Assembly: GCA_025093555.1 (NCBI GenBank)
Contig: JAIWNF010000019.1
Span: 124,001-188,000 of the forward strand
Origin: Circinella umbellata
Lineage: Eukaryota; Mucoromycota; Mucoromycetes; Mucorales; Lichtheimiaceae
Length of the DNA stretch: 64,000 nucleotides
Direction of reading: 5' to 3'
Shown here: one piece after another, positions 1 through 13,640 of the stretch
How the letters are laid out: the number at the start of each line of letters is the position of its first letter
How positions within the stretch are numbered: the first letter of the stretch is position 1
The notes under the pieces: generated by a model
Seen by the model: the letters and a program-made list of their open reading frames with translations, nothing else
Told to the model about the DNA's origin: nothing
The model's database searches: none
Position numbers and translations under genes: made by a program

Positions 1-166
1 TTTTGTTTGACAAGTCCCGTCCTCATTTAAGGTTTTTAGCTATAGAATTAAATTTCCCGCATCATTTCTCACACCCATTGCGTCTTTTTTTTTTCTTTCC
101 CTCTTTCTTTCCCTCTCTTTAATTTTTTTTTCTCTCTTTCTCTTTTTTTAATAATAATATAATAAA

Positions 167-1549
167 ATGGCAACCATGAAAGCAATTGTAGTTGAAGAAA
201 CAGGTGGTGTTGACAAGTTGATTTATAAAGACATTCCTATTCCTGAACCCAAAGAAGGAACTGTTGTTATTAAAAATCATTTTATTGGTATGAAATAAAA
301 AAAGAACTCTGGAAAAAAAAGAGGTGTTTTTTTTTTTTCAAATCAAAAGTATTGACTTTTTATCTACCTTTTTTTTTTCTAAAAAAAACAAATAGGTGTA
401 AACTATATTGATACATATCATCGAAGTGGCCTTTATACACTACCTCTTCCCTTTGTTCTCGGTCGTGAAAGGTAATATATATATATATATAAAGAAATGT
501 ATGCTTACTAATTATTATTTTTTGGGAATTTAGTGCTGGTGAAGTTACTGCTGTTGGTCCCGGTGTTGAAAACTTTAAAGTAGGTGATCGCGTTGTCTAT
601 ATTGGTGGTTCCACTTATTCTGAATATTCAGAAGGCAAGGTGGATGCTGTTGAAAAGATCACCAATGATGTTTCATACGAAACAGCCGCTGCTATTGGTA
701 TTCAAGCATTAACTGCTTGGACATTAGTTCGTGAATCATACCCTGTCCAAAAAGGAGGTAAAATATAAATATGTCAAAATTCATAAGTGATGAATTGGAG
801 GGAGATAAAAGAAATGAAAATATATTTATATAATCTGATTCTTCTCCTCGTCACCTTTATAGATTACATCCTCGTTCATGCAGCTGCTGGAGGTGTAGGC
901 CTATTATTGTGTCAATTGTCCAAGTACCTTGGTGCTACCGTCATTGGTACTGTGAGCTCTGCTGAAAAAGCTGCACTCGCACGCGAAAATGGTGCAGATT
1001 ATGTAATCAATTATACCGAAGAAGATGTTGTTGCCAAGGTCAATGAAATTACCAATGGATTAGGTTGTCATGGTATTTTCGATGGTGTCGGAAAATCTAC
1101 ATGGGATATCTCTTTACAATCTGCTCGTCGTCTTGGTTCAGTTATTAGCTTTGGTAATGCTAGTGGTGTTGTTCCTCCTGTAAGTTCATTCCTCTCACTT
1201 TTGATTTTTCCTTTTGTTTTCTTTCTTAATTATGATCTGTTAAATACTATAACTTTATAGTGCAACTTTTAAATTTTGCGTTGACAATTCCAATTTTATT
1301 TTATTTTAGATTTCTATTTCGATCTTGGCTCAAAAGAATCTTAAAATTATGCGTCCCACATTATACAATTATCTGGCAACACGCGAAGAATCCCATAAAT
1401 GGTGGGGTGAAGTATTTGAATTGTTAGCCAAAGGTGTGATTAAAACACATATTTATAAAGTTTACAACCTTGAAGATGCTAAACAAGCACATGTTGATAT
1501 TGAAAGTCGTAAGACAACTGGCAAACTTTTGCTTAAAACATCATTGTAA
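167..1549 (+). CDS. NADPH:quinone oxidoreductase (zeta-crystallin type)
   Basis: Zinc-free medium-chain dehydrogenase/reductase that reduces quinones with NADPH, probably in the cytosol. Five exons join in frame (167-287, 396-471, 534-757, 863-1179, 1310-1549) to give 325 residues, the usual length for the family. All introns are GT-AG and 62-130 bp. The N-terminal GroES-like part reads VNYIDTYHRSGLY and GVENFKVGDRV. The nucleotide-binding motif is HAAAGGVGLLLCQ at the start of exon 4, followed by GADYVINY, and the C-terminus carries the typical ARLE-like segment near HVDIESRKTTGKLLL. The start at 167 was chosen because it follows a T-rich leader; a second in-frame ATG lies at 176. Family assignment is strong; the exact substrate is not known. 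ZTA1-like is the closest named type. Confidence 0.93.
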
Positions 1550-1590
1550 TTTTAAAACGAAAGAAGTCGTTTCACTTGTATATCATATTT

Positions 1591-1596
1591 AATAAA
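1591..1596 (+). terminator. Poly(A) signal of the quinone oxidoreductase gene
   Basis: A canonical AATAAA lies about 42 bp after the stop codon of the quinone oxidoreductase gene. Position and sequence fit a cleavage/polyadenylation signal; in this AT-rich DNA chance matches are common. Confidence 0.4.
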
Positions 1597-1633
1597 CACA
1601 AATGTATATTAAAGAGACCCCGTTGTTTAGCTT

Positions 1634-3236
1634 TTGTTTCTATACAATAAATTGTTACCAAATATTTGGTTCATATATGTATTTCACCACTCTTTTTTTT
1701 CACAAGATAATGCTTATATACAGACGTTAATTAAGTCTCAGCAGGTAGCTTCTTGCTATGTAGCGATCAATAACTGTCATATCGATCAAAACGTAATAAA
1801 AGAATCAAGATGTGTAACTCAATAAGACCCCAAAAAAACAAACTTGAGATATTTTCTCGTCAGCGGTATAAATGGTACTATGCGTGTATGTATGTACATG
1901 TATAGTCTTCCATCCGTAACGATTTTGTGAATTATTATATAATACTGTATAAGAATAATACTTAAGTTAATCTTTGTGCGGCTGACCATATGATATATCA
2001 AGAAAACCAATAGATAATTATTATTTGGCTGAGAAAGTATTATACACCAATGATAAATAATTTATTAGTTGCTGTTTTTAACATTTCTAAAAATAAAAAC
2101 CGACTGCCTTACTTTATGGAGCTGCTGTGACAAGAAAATTAAGAAATCGATGGATATTGTCAGAAGACTACCTTCCAAAATCATTGGCAACCATGATAGT
2201 TATATAAGAGAAAGATTATATTCTTTAGGGTCGCCCGAATTAAAGCAGCTCAATTAAAAACAAACACTCTGTAATGGTCCAAAAGACAGAAACTTTTATA
2301 TTCTGTTGGCGGTGGAGATAAAGGTCATGTTTCATAATATTAAGGTACCAATGAAAAAATCAAATAGTTGAGACTTGGTGTAAAAAAAAGATATCCATAT
2401 TGGTCCGTGCATATTGTATGCCTCTATTGTTTTTAGATTAGTCAAAAGACTGACATTATTAAAATGAAGAATAAAAAGAGTTCACTTTTTTTTTTATAAG
2501 ATTTCATAACAACTATAACCATTTATATTATTACCATACGTATGCCAACACTTTCAAGCATACATAAGATTACATTTCGGGAAAAAATCCAAATGTTTAT
2601 TACCTCTACTCAAGATAACAAAATCCAGTATAATGGTAAATTCCAGTTTTTCTCTTTTGAAAAAAAAAACACATCCATGTATATATATATGAAACAAAGC
2701 ATTACTAAAGAAAATTGCCAACCTCTTCGGACAATTTTGTTTATCCATCTGCTGACCTACTGCTTTAGTCTAGTCATTTTATACGGATCATCCAAGTAAA
2801 ATAACTACCCAGGCTCACATAAATCGTAAAATAGAAAACGTACGTATTAAGATGGAAATCTTCAGTTCTAAGATTGAGTTTTACTAAGCTTACTATATTT
2901 TTTCTGAAACTATCTAATAAAATACTTAGTTCACTCACTTTTATTTTCTATTTTCACCCTACGTACAATTGGGATTGATTTATTTTGTAGGTGATCAAAT
3001 TAACCGGATTCTTTTATTATTGAATTTCAATAAGTTATTTATTATAACTTATCCTTCTTCTTGAGTCATATATTATGAATTATATTACGTACTTTTCTAT
3101 TCATTTTTCTAACATGATGCAACCGAAACGTATCAATAGCTCAAAGTTCATAACATGAAAAAAACATTTTCATCACATAGAAAATCTTAAAGCGTTTATT
3201 AGGTTTATTATCATTTTGCATTGAAATGCATATACT
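1634..3236. other. Intergenic region, no gene seen
   Basis: AT-rich DNA between the 3' ends of the oxidoreductase (+) and the P450 (-), which converge here. The short open frames have no recognisable motif and are interrupted. I see no RNA gene or clear transposon. Confidence 0.5.
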
Positions 3237-5458
3237 CTACGGTAGTAAACAGTCAGACCGATGAATAAATCGAACTTTAAATGGTGGTGGTTTTACAGTG
3301 ATTCCCTGATCTTGATAATCGGTAAGATTGGGTAACGATCCATCCATTGGAGGTTCCAATTTGCAGTAAGCAAACATACTTGTCATAACATTGAACATCA
3401 TTGTTTCAGCCTATTTTGTTTTTCACGTGGTACAGTTAATAAAATCTTGCTTGTTATATTGTAAAACTTAATTTCGAAGTTCTCCAGTTCAGAGTCACAT
3501 TCACATTTATGTATATATGGATTATGTATATGATAATATATACGTCTTACTATTATTATCATTTTTACATACCAAAAGCGAACCTGGACAAATACGCCTT
3601 CCCCAACCAAACCCAAAATGGTCACGATCTTCAATTTTTCCGGCAGCAGCCGATGACATGGTTTTGTTAGTGCTGTTTATAAATCTATCTGGTATAAATT
3701 CATCAGGCTTATGATAATATTTGGTATCACGCGATTGGCCATAAATAAATGGGAATATTGGCGTGTCCTTAGGAAAAACGTAGCCTCGACATTGCACTAT
3801 ATATTTAAGAAGAAACAATGGGAAAATTGTAACAATATTAGTACACTTATACACTTCTACGTAGTTATATATTTTCATATATTCAACGTACTTACCATTT
3901 CTACTCAATGAATGAGGAACAGCCATATGAAGAACAGGTCGATATCTCATACATTCTTTTTGAACAGAAATCATGAATGGAAATTGGTCTCTTTCCGAAA
4001 ACTTTGGAAGGCGTTTATATGTTTTGATAAAACTGTCTACTTCTTCACCCAGTTGTTTGCGTACATCTGGATAATGCAATAATATAGCAATAATCCATGT
4101 CATGGTAACTGTTCCAGTTTCTGTACCCCCAACTATTATATCCCCTATTATTATACAGTATGAATTGCAGGCAGAAAAAATGTATTAGCAAAACAAATCA
4201 CACTATATATATACGTCAGCCGTTTAATTATGTTCAATTTTTTTTAGCTATTACCCCTAGTTACCTGATGCTTGATACAAATCCTCGTCATCTAGCCCAA
4301 GCTCTTCTTGTTGTCGACACAAACGTTGAAACATACAATCTTCTGTAGAACGTGATGCGCAATCTATTAGTGCCGGAAACAAATCATTTCTCAATTCTTG
4401 AAAAAAAGTTTCACAGTCTCTTAGCACTTGTCGAAACGATAGTATGGGTAAAAACCCTATTGGTCCATATCCCACAGCCATATATTTTGCTGTCCCTTCA
4501 ATAAGATCCATGATATCGTGATAAAGTGGGTCATCTGGCGATTTGGCTTTGGTTCCAAAGCACAGCTGAAGAATATTATTTGCTGCATAAAATAAAAGTG
4601 AGTTAAAAGGATCTATATCCCTCGTTTCCACACTTTCTTCTTTTTCTGCAGAATCTAACGACAATGGTGAACATGCTTCAATAAGAGTATTGATTAATAT
4701 ACTCCTTTCATTTTGGATAGATGATTCATGCTTGTTTATTGCAGTTAATGTCCCAAAAGAAAACCTGGATGCAGATCGATAAGTTTTCCATTTTGAATTA
4801 GGGTCAGCAAAGGGAATTCCTCTATACAACAGTATATCGTAAAAAAGGTCAGCAACAATCAAATTTTAATACTACATTACTCACTAAACACAGATATCTG
4901 TTACATATTAGAAATTCCTGTTCAGTAGACATTTTATGCATATATAAGTATATAGTACCTTTTATTGTTAGATATATATTTTGAAGTACCATGTTCAATA
5001 GGGCGATTGGATGCAACTGCACCATTTTTAACAAACAGTTCGTGCGCTATATAAGGATCATTTACTATGATCCATGTATAAACTCCCATTTTAACTTGTA
5101 TCACTGGCCCGAGGTCATCATGCCATTCTTTAAACTTGAGACTAGCCATCTTGTCAAAGGTGAAGAGATGCCCTGTTATAATATTAGATGTAATAGTACA
5201 TAACGAAAATTATTTATTAGCGAAAAAAACATTCACGTTACTATGTGATTAATAACAGAATTAATATCTTATAATAATCTACTTACCAATATAAGGATAA
5301 GAACCTTTTGACATTGGAATAGTTTTTAATGCTTTGTTTATACCGCTATCATCTTGTTTTCTGAAATAGTACACTAAAACACTAGTAGTCGCGATAATAG
5401 CTGTAGAAATAAAAGCAAAATGTTCGTGTCTTAGACTGCTCACAGTTAAAACAACCAT
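3237..5458 (-). CDS. Cytochrome P450 monooxygenase
   Basis: Membrane-anchored heme monooxygenase. Six exons on the minus strand (5458-5287, 5172-4959, 4821-4265, 4144-3896, 3784-3573, 3410-3237) splice in frame to 525 residues, normal for a fungal microsomal P450. Exon 1 gives a hydrophobic N-terminal anchor (AFISTAIIATTSVLVYYF) followed by a proline/glycine hinge (PMSKGSYPYIGHLF). The I-helix oxygen-activation motif is GGTETGT, the K-helix ExxR is ECMR, the PERF-like motif is PDRF, and the heme-binding loop is FGFGWGRRICPG with its cysteine ligand. It resembles the expanded P450 clans of Mucoromycota (CYP509-like), but I cannot assign a subfamily or substrate. All key residues are intact, so it should be functional. 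It converges with the upstream gene and has no obvious biosynthetic cluster around it. Confidence 0.95.
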
Positions 5459-7910
5459 TATACTATAATGACCAATGCTTTTAGTGCCGCTGAATAGTTA
5501 ATATGTATAATATTCAAATTGGAAATAAGAAAAAAACAATAGAAGAAAAAGAAAAGAAAAAAATACGATTACACTTCACCGTAAGTAAATTATAGCTTTA
5601 TTGTTTTTACGTATGATAATAAATAACACTAATAAATACTTTTCACAGCAATCTATTTCTACAGGTATTTGTGTACTAATAGTACCTACTGCGCCTTCTG
5701 ATCATTGATATAGTAAGATTACAACTTAGCACCTCAAGTGCCACTAGTTGTGAAACCTTTTTATATATCTTAAATTGATTCTGTTGATAATCTAGCTACT
5801 ATTGTTTAAAAGCAATAGACACATAATGTTATACAATACAAACAACGCTCTATTAAGTATAAGGTAGTCATAATGGTTTGATATGGTCAATAGCTTTCGC
5901 TGATAATAAAATGTTTTTTTCATGCGAAAATTAAAATAGAGTCACTATGTTATTTCTGTGTAATATTTATAGTTGCGCCACAGATGTTATTTTTCATTTA
6001 TTTATGAAGTCGATCAAAAACCAGTTTGTTATCTTTACTGTGTATATAGCTGCAAACAAAAAGAAGTCGGCTTGTACAAACCAGTAATATCGTATTCACA
6101 TTCTAAAAAAAAATACAGAACATTTTTACATGTAAAGACAAACTGTAAAATACAGAAGCTGAGTAAAATTACAAGTGACATGTCTTGCGCCTCGTCAGCT
6201 CAAATAAAGAATAAAAAAAAGTATGCTCTTGGCTGAGTCCATGATATCCAGCCCAATAGTCATAGCAGCTTTTGCAATACAACTAAAGATTAATTCCAAG
6301 AATGTAATTTAATTAACTAGCGATAATATTGCCTTTTTATGAATAATATATTGTACATATATGGATAAAAGAAAAAGAGATACATACGTACTGTATTCAA
6401 AAAATCATTTTAAAGAGAAGGCTTAAATGTTTGAGTAACAGAAAATAAAGTCGATTGTTCTAGATTAACAAGAATACTGAATTGACCAAATTTTCCTTTA
6501 CATGTAAAGGGGCTTTTACTTGTAATAATATACAAACAGTAAGAAACGAACACAGATCAGCCGATAGGTCTTTATTAAAAAAATGTAGTGAAGTAAAAGA
6601 TGGAGTATCTGAAACAGATAAAATAATCTGACTGGTCCTTGATACAAAATAGCTTTTAAGTAGATCACAATCACGTATAAAATACTATCATTAAAAGTTC
6701 GATGCATACAACGAACCATTAGAATGCCCGATTTTATTTTTTAATTACAAGATTATGATGGCAGCATTATTTTTCCATCATCAAAAATGTGGAGTAACTT
6801 TACCATCGGTAGAGGTTCATTTTCACATTTGTAAACTAGCAACATATTACATAATATCGTGGTGAAACATATCAAGAGGACCTTTTTTTTAACGTTACGC
6901 TACACCTCCTTATTATGAAATTGTCATCATTTATAATATATTTATACAAGAAGCATCTTATGCATCTATATCTACTATTCCCGGAAGAGAGGACAATATG
7001 CGTATTGAAAAGACGCTATTTTACAATTACTAAAACAATGGAATACTTGGAATTTTACAGCCAAGAACATAAAAAAAAGAGCGTGCTTCTGTTTTGGTTA
7101 ACATTTTTTAAATGAAAAATTTTATACACTATCTTAATTTTTGTTATCACATAATACAAGTATAGGCCAGGTATAGAAATACAATATAATATATCTAAAT
7201 TAAGACAAAACTAATTCCCTATTCAAGTAAAATACTTATATCAAAATGTCATTAGTATTTGTGATAATTCCATCAAACAAATTCACAACTTATTTTTACA
7301 TTTCTAGGATAATATTTATATATTATGTATATATTTCCTTTAATGGTATTATTCTTCAGTTTTATATGACATTAATTACAATAGAATATTAATATATATT
7401 TTTTGGACAAGGGAACATGATGTTAAAGATAACATACGATATAGACAAAGTAAGATTTACTAGCGACGGGCGGGACCATAAGTTACAGCAATATTCCTTT
7501 GTTTTTTAGTGGAGCGGAAAAGAAAATTGAAGAACTCTAAAGCTTCAATCGGCGGTTATCATTGTTGACACGCTAAAAAAATTACTGTCGATTCGAAAAA
7601 AAAAGTATAGTTACATGCGTTAGCAATCGTTAACGGCAAAAAAGAATTGCCTGGATTTGGGTCAATGTCACGCAAAAATAGTGTGAAAAAAAAAGTTAAA
7701 AAATAATAATAGTAGCAAAAAAGAAAAAGGCATAATCACAGACACAAAATATCTTTTCTTCTTTCCTCTTCTTTCTTCTATTTAATCTCTTTCCTGTATT
7801 TTTTTTCACTTTTCTTCTTCTTCCTCTCTTTGTTGTATACCCCTTTCCATTCGTTCTATAATTATTTTTAACCTTCGTTTTTTTTTACTTCTTAATACTT
7901 AATTTTTTTA
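5459..7910. other. Intergenic region, no gene seen
   Basis: About 2.5 kb of AT-rich DNA forming a divergent upstream region for the P450 (-) and the secreted protein (+). Open frames in it are short and without motifs. The last 250 bp before the + gene become strongly pyrimidine-rich (about 7,745-7,880), a common leader or promoter composition in this window. Confidence 0.5.
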
Positions 7911-7917
7911 TATAAAA
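7911..7917 (+). promoter_or_regulatory. TATA-like box of the secreted-protein gene
   Basis: TATAAAA lies 36 bp before the ATG at 7953, directly after a long pyrimidine-rich stretch. The short distance implies a short 5' leader. This is by sequence resemblance only. Confidence 0.5.
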
Positions 7918-7952
7918 GCCTATTCTTTAAAAAAAACTTTTAGTCCGTCACA

Positions 7953-8913
7953 ATGCGCTTTTATCTTGCTGCTGCAGTAGCATTTGCTCTTGCCACCACT
8001 ACTTCTCATGCTCAAACCGTAGAAATTCCTGAAAATCCTTATAAGACATTGGAGATTAAAGATGCAAACAACTTTTGTACCTTCTTACCTCCTGCTGATT
8101 CACAAGATCGTAATATTGCTTCAACGGAATATATTGCTCATGCTTATTGTATTGGTGATACACCTCAAGCAATGGCAGTAGGTCAAATGTCAGGCGGTTT
8201 TATTCAATCGGCCCATTATCTTGCTACAGATAATTATGTTCAAGTAACGGGTCAAATCGATCCTGTCAAAGGAAACCTTAATGCTACTGATGAAGGTGGT
8301 CAGGTAAACAATTTAAATAACAGAAAATGATTGACAAGGGTAATAATATAAGCTAATAATAAATAAACCATACTTTTAATAGTACGATATTGTGATGCCT
8401 AAAGGTGCTGTTTGCAAAGGTTGGAAACATTTTGTGAACCTCATTGAACCCGCTGGTCGTACTTACTGTCTTCGTTGTTGCGTAAGAACCGAATTATTTT
8501 TTTTTCCGCGCTCGTCGATAATTATTAGCATTCAACTAATTAATGATTGTAACGTCTTTTTTTTACAGCATAGCAAAGAACATTGTAATCGTGGTATCTC
8601 TGAAAAGGGGTGTGCACATATCGTCCCTGGTGATTACACTGGCCCTATGGATGGCAGTGGTGGGGGTATTGTTACTCATCCTAGTGGAGGCTCTTCGGTC
8701 GCTGCCAGTGCTTCATCATCTGCTTCTGCTACATCCGTGGCATCATCTTCAGCATCTGGCACATCCTCTAGTGCATCACCTACCAACAGCAATGACGACA
8801 AAGTATCCGCTCAATCTTCCGATGAAAAAAATGAGGGTAGCAGTACTACGATTCAGCCAACTATTGCTATCGCTGCTATTGTGTTGTTATCTGCTATTAC
8901 TATCTTGTATTAA
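7953..8913 (+). CDS. Secreted cysteine-rich GPI-anchored protein, function unknown
   Basis: Three exons (7953-8303, 8383-8481, 8569-8913) give 264 residues. The N-terminus is a clear signal peptide (MRFYLAAAVAFALATTTSHA). The ectodomain has about nine cysteines (for example FCTFLPP, AYCIGD, VCKGW, YCLRCC, HCNRG, GCAH) and a YVQVTG core that I recognise from secreted proteins found across several fungal phyla without a known biochemical role. It is followed by a Ser/Ala/Thr-rich stalk of about 70 residues, likely O-glycosylated. The C-terminus is a hydrophobic tail (TIAIAAIVLLSAITILY) after a small-residue region, which fits a GPI-attachment signal. Likely site: plasma membrane or cell wall. 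The start is fixed by the signal peptide and the TATA-like box just upstream. Confidence 0.85.
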
Positions 8914-11900
8914 TATTAGCCATAATATTTATTTAACTTACCTACTATATAATATACTACTCTTATCACGATCACGCTTGTCATCAATATATTTTAATAT
9001 CTTTTCTTTATACAATAAATATATAAAAAAAATTAACAGTTTTTTCAGTGTAATATTATCAACTTTTGAGACCAAAAAAAAAACACGAACAGGATGATGG
9101 TTTAAAGCATATAATTATTGTGATCTTCTTTGTATCACCATTCTTATTATATTGACCGTAACTGGTAATTTTTCAATGGATTCAGCTCTGGAATATCAGG
9201 AAATGTTCGGCTTGTGTAACCGACCATGTGAAACTTGTTTATATATGGTGATTTTTTTTTCTTTCTGTACTTTTTACCAAAGATCTAATGTATCCTATTT
9301 GCCAACTAGATACAGGATGTTGTGTTATAATCGATTAACGAACAATTAAAAAAGATCTACTTCACACGATAAAAAAAAACGTAACCACTATGTAATTTGT
9401 GTAATGAAAAACATCTATTTTTATTTTTTCATTAAAAATTGTGTTTGTGTTGGAGAGACAGAGTGATAGAAAGAGAGAGATGCCCAAAAGGCATAATCTT
9501 CCCAACTTCAAACCGAACCCCGGTAAAAAAGCAACTCAGTTTATTCATATGATGAGAACTAAAATGCTAAACTAGGTTTATTTTATGGTATGAAGAAATA
9601 ATAGTGGGAAAAAAAGATATACTGATGATGTATAAGAATTAAGTACTATCTTTCTATAAATTCACTTCTTTATAGTTCTATATATATAAATTGAAATACA
9701 GAAAACAAACAACGTAACAAAAAAAATATGCCCATATCTATCTAATTCTTAAAACAATTATTTTTCCTTTTTGCAACAAAAAAATAAGTAGCTGAACAAA
9801 GTAATAATTCCAAGAATGTGGAACTTGGATTCATTTTGATCACCATTTCAGGAATAATACATTTAATGAATTCTTTCCTACGTTTCTAAACCCAACATTA
9901 TTTCTTATAGAGCGCGGGTATATATATATATATATATATTAATTAAACACCCATACTACTGTTACTATATTATACTCTAAAAACCAAGACTAAGTCCAAG
10001 AAAAGAATTTCACGTTGGTACATATACTATATATTTCCAATTCTCAATGTAATGGACTGAAATTTGTAAGCATCATGATATTATTATCGTCATGTATAGA
10101 TAGAATTTCCTTATTGATAAAAAAAATCATGCAGTACACTATATATAAAATCAACACAAGCTAAGTAACCACAATGCCTTTATACTACCTTCTTATAATT
10201 CTTTTTAACGCTCTGTAGAAATAAAAATGCTAAACTTAAATTGATTATAATATTAATGATTCATTGTCTGGGATATATTTATATATAACTGTTTGCCTGT
10301 GTAATAGAAGTAGTGTCGGGGGAGGGTAATATAAAGCGTCCTCTACATCTCATCCCTTCCTGACTTTCTAGTAGCAAATTCGTTATATAGTAGTTGACCG
10401 TCAGAAAACGCCGCTGTAACCTTGTTTTTTCATATATTTTTCAGAAGCAAATAAGGCAGGCGAGGGAAATCATAGAGAAATCATGACGCTACTTTGAATG
10501 ATTAAACTCGTGTTAAGCAAAACGAAAATAAAAGACAAACGATAAAAATAGCAATAATGTTTGCTATCTATATAACTAAAATTACAATATGTAATTTTAA
10601 AACAAAACATTTACAGATACGTAACTGATACGTACATGGACTTTCTTATTTATTTATTTTCTCGAAACCTAGAGCGACAGATGTGAGAAGAATCACGTGC
10701 GTTTAACAAGTTACATGTGTCTCATATATTCATGTGTATCCCATTATAAAAAGTTTTCTTTTCTTTTCTTCTTGTTTTGTTATCTATAAAATATTACTTT
10801 ATGTAATAGTTACTCCATTTTTTTTATATCATTTGCTCTTAAACTTTCTCATGTTTCGGAATGACATTTTTTTGCTTGTATATTTTATACAACTCTCCAC
10901 CACTGACGTTGCTAAGCAACAGCAAGAATAAATATCTATAGAATCGACTCTGTTTATTTTTGGCGCTAAAAAACCACCCTAGAGTAGGAAATATCGATAA
11001 ATATAATCGGTTCTATGAGCAACAAACAGCTTTAACATGGTTGGAAAATATACTGTACTATTAAGAATCTATAATGTTCTCTAATCTTGAGAAAGACATA
11101 CGAGTGTTATAAAGTAGCTTGCTTTTCGGTCTAGTCGATAAAATGAATGTAAAGAAATACAACATTACTTGTATAAAAGATCATTAGTATTTTATTTAAA
11201 CAATAGGTAATAGTTTTTATAAACGAGTATATTGGACAAAGTACATATCATAAGAGACTCAACCAAAGCTGTTGGTCAATTATTTTATTTTACAGTGCGT
11301 ACGTATTGGTTCCTTCAAGAAACTTCAAGAGAGAAATACGACAAGTGAAAAAAAACGATTATGCTGTTTGATGAGCAAAGAGAAGATCTTTTCACACGCC
11401 TTTCTTCGAGAATACGTAGGTGGTGTATTAAAAGGTTATTAAGCATAAATGTTAGCTGTCTATCAAATAAATAAAGCGGTCTCTTATTGTAACTGTATCG
11501 TTTGAATTTTTTTTTTCAATATCTTTCCTTAGTCGAGAGTCGAGTAGACATGAAAATCAAATGACCAGTTCGATAATAGGGGAGAATAACGTTGCTGCGC
11601 TTATTATTGTAATATAATAGTTAATGTTTTAATAAGTTAATCCTACATACCTTACTTACCTAATCGAAAATTTAAACTATAATAGAGTAACTTATGCTAT
11701 ATTTAGTATAAGAAATAATCACCTTGTTAAAATTTATAATAACAAGCTGCACATTCAATGTCGTCAAGCTTTTTAAGATATTATGAAAAGAAAGAGAATT
11801 TTCGGTATAGTATTAAGTCAGTTTTTTTTTTTAATGAGAAATAGTATTAAGCGAGAGGAATGATAGTTAAGAACAATTAGGTAGGATGAATGAGCAATTG

Positions 11901-12148
11901 AGAGATTAATAAAAAGTTGGGGAAAAAAAGAACAAATAACACAAAAAAAGATGTGGGTGCAAAAGAAATAATATAAATAAAATCACAAAATATAAGAAGT
12001 ACACAAAATGAAAAAAAGTATGGGAATATTATAAAGAATTATTAAAAAAATTATTTTGTAGCATGTCGCTTCTTGAGTCCGTTTCTATTTAAAAACATAT
12101 TAGCCAAGAGTTCCTCCATTTCAATTATAATATAAAACAAATAATAAA
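8914..12148. other. Intergenic region with AT microsatellite
   Basis: About 3.2 kb between the 3' ends of two convergent genes. It contains an (AT)n run at about 9,919-9,939 and many other AT-rich stretches. No open frame has a recognisable domain and no RNA gene was seen. Confidence 0.45.
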
Positions 12149-13640
12149 CTACCTTTGTTTAGAAACAGGAGCAGAACGTTTTTCATTTTCTACTGGTTCA
12201 TCATCCTCATTATCTGATCGTACATCACTTGCATCAGGGTCGGTTAAGATACGAATCAAGACCTTGAAAATCATAGCAGTCCAGAACAAAACCAACAAAT
12301 ACAACCCAATCATTAAACCGAGAATAATATACTTTACAAAATAAGGGAACCAATGACCTTCCAATGGATCCAGTTTAAAAACTGGTACATAAAAGTCAGG
12401 CTCAGTAAGTGTCGACCAGATAATGCCTCCATACAAGTATACACGAGTGTACATCCACACCACTAACATAGTACCGAATGCTGTGTTGCAAATCACACCG
12501 GGTACAGAATAATTTAGCAATTTTGCCAACTAATAAAATTTATTATAAAGAAATGCAAAGATTATTATTTATATGTCATTTGTTATTGATCTCGTGAACG
12601 CGCTAAACCAACCACCTCTCTCCTTCCCTTTAGTTTCCCAAACTACTACTACTACTACTACTACTACTACCACAACCTCCTTTTCCATTTCTCCGGTTTA
12701 CAGTAACCAAACAGTGATGGTTATATCAATACTTACGGCTAAAATTGCATCGGGTGCATCCATATATACAAAGACTGCATTACCAACTCGAGTAAAGTTA
12801 CAACAATAACTTAACGAAATAAGTAACAAAGTGTTAATATGATGCAATACAAGTTCTTGATAATCTTTACGTGGTTCTTCAATCTGCAAAACAAAAATCT
12901 GTTGCAACCAAAAAGCGAATTGAACAAGATAATAATACTTGAATAACCCGTCATATTCAGTTACAGGATAATCACGCCAATAATAACTTGTGTCATCCCA
13001 CCAAGGTGAATGATACATAATATACTATATAACAATAACCCCCCCCAGTTAGTTAGTTATAAACGGGAAAATAACCATGAAGATACTCTTTTCCAAATAT
13101 ACACAAAAAGAAATACATACAGCACCAAAAGAACAACTAGTAGTATAATAAATAAAAGAATAACCTTGTTCAGCAAAACGATCGAACTTTTTCTTTTTAA
13201 CGTTACTCCATCGAGCCAATGGAACAAGAATACGGGTCATGATGAATGCACGCATAACAGTAAAAACACAGATATAAAAGGATAAAAAGGTAAGATCCCA
13301 AAAACTCTTCTGATATAAACCGTCAGCACGTTGATTAGAAATAAAAATAAACTTTTCACATAGTGGCAAACCAAGAAAGTAACCAGCTACAATGACAGCA
13401 ATGACTCGAAGAGGTGCCTCTATTTCAATAGTATATAATAATAACAAACAGAGTTATTTAATACATATGTTTGTTATATATAAATATGAAAAAAAAACAC
13501 CAAATTTATTTACCTATTTGGTGCTTAACAAGATAGTCCATAAGCATTTTTCGACTCCATTGTTGTTTTTTAACAGGTTTAACAAACTTTCCCTTGGGTG
13601 TTTGCTTCATGATGACTTCTGGAACTGCCCTCGGAGTCAT
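12149..13640 (-). CDS. Ceramide synthase (LAG1/LAC1 family, TLC domain)
   Basis: Joins a fatty acyl-CoA to a sphingoid base in the ER membrane. Four exons (13640-13514, 13419-13121, 13024-12737, 12529-12149) splice in frame to 364 residues, slightly short for the family. The Lag1 motif is intact: the double histidine is in ELVLHHINTLLLISLSY and the acidic part in VYMDAPDAIL. Several membrane spans are visible, including VIAVIVAGYFLGL, FLSFYICVFTVMRAFI and YIILGLMIGLYLLVLFW. The C-terminal tail DASDVRSDNEDDE carries the DxRSDxE motif seen in ceramide synthases. The end is uncertain: a GTAGTT donor-like site overlaps the stop at 12,149, and a conserved-looking frame lies downstream on the same strand (about 12,129-12,050), but no in-frame canonical acceptor reaches it. 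I keep the simple stop. Confidence 0.92.
12642..12671 (+). repeat. (ACT)10 microsatellite in a ceramide synthase intron
   Basis: Ten uninterrupted ACT units lie in the third intron (12,530-12,736) of the ceramide synthase gene. Because it is intronic, length variation should not change the protein. Confidence 0.9.

Noticed and set aside
5973..6236. 87-codon + frame in the P450/secreted-protein intergenic region
   Set aside because: No motif, no homology recognised and weak coding composition.
8543..9097. 184-codon frame with Leu/His-rich sequence overlapping the secreted protein
   Set aside because: Out-of-frame shadow of the Ser/Ala-rich stalk and 3' UTR.
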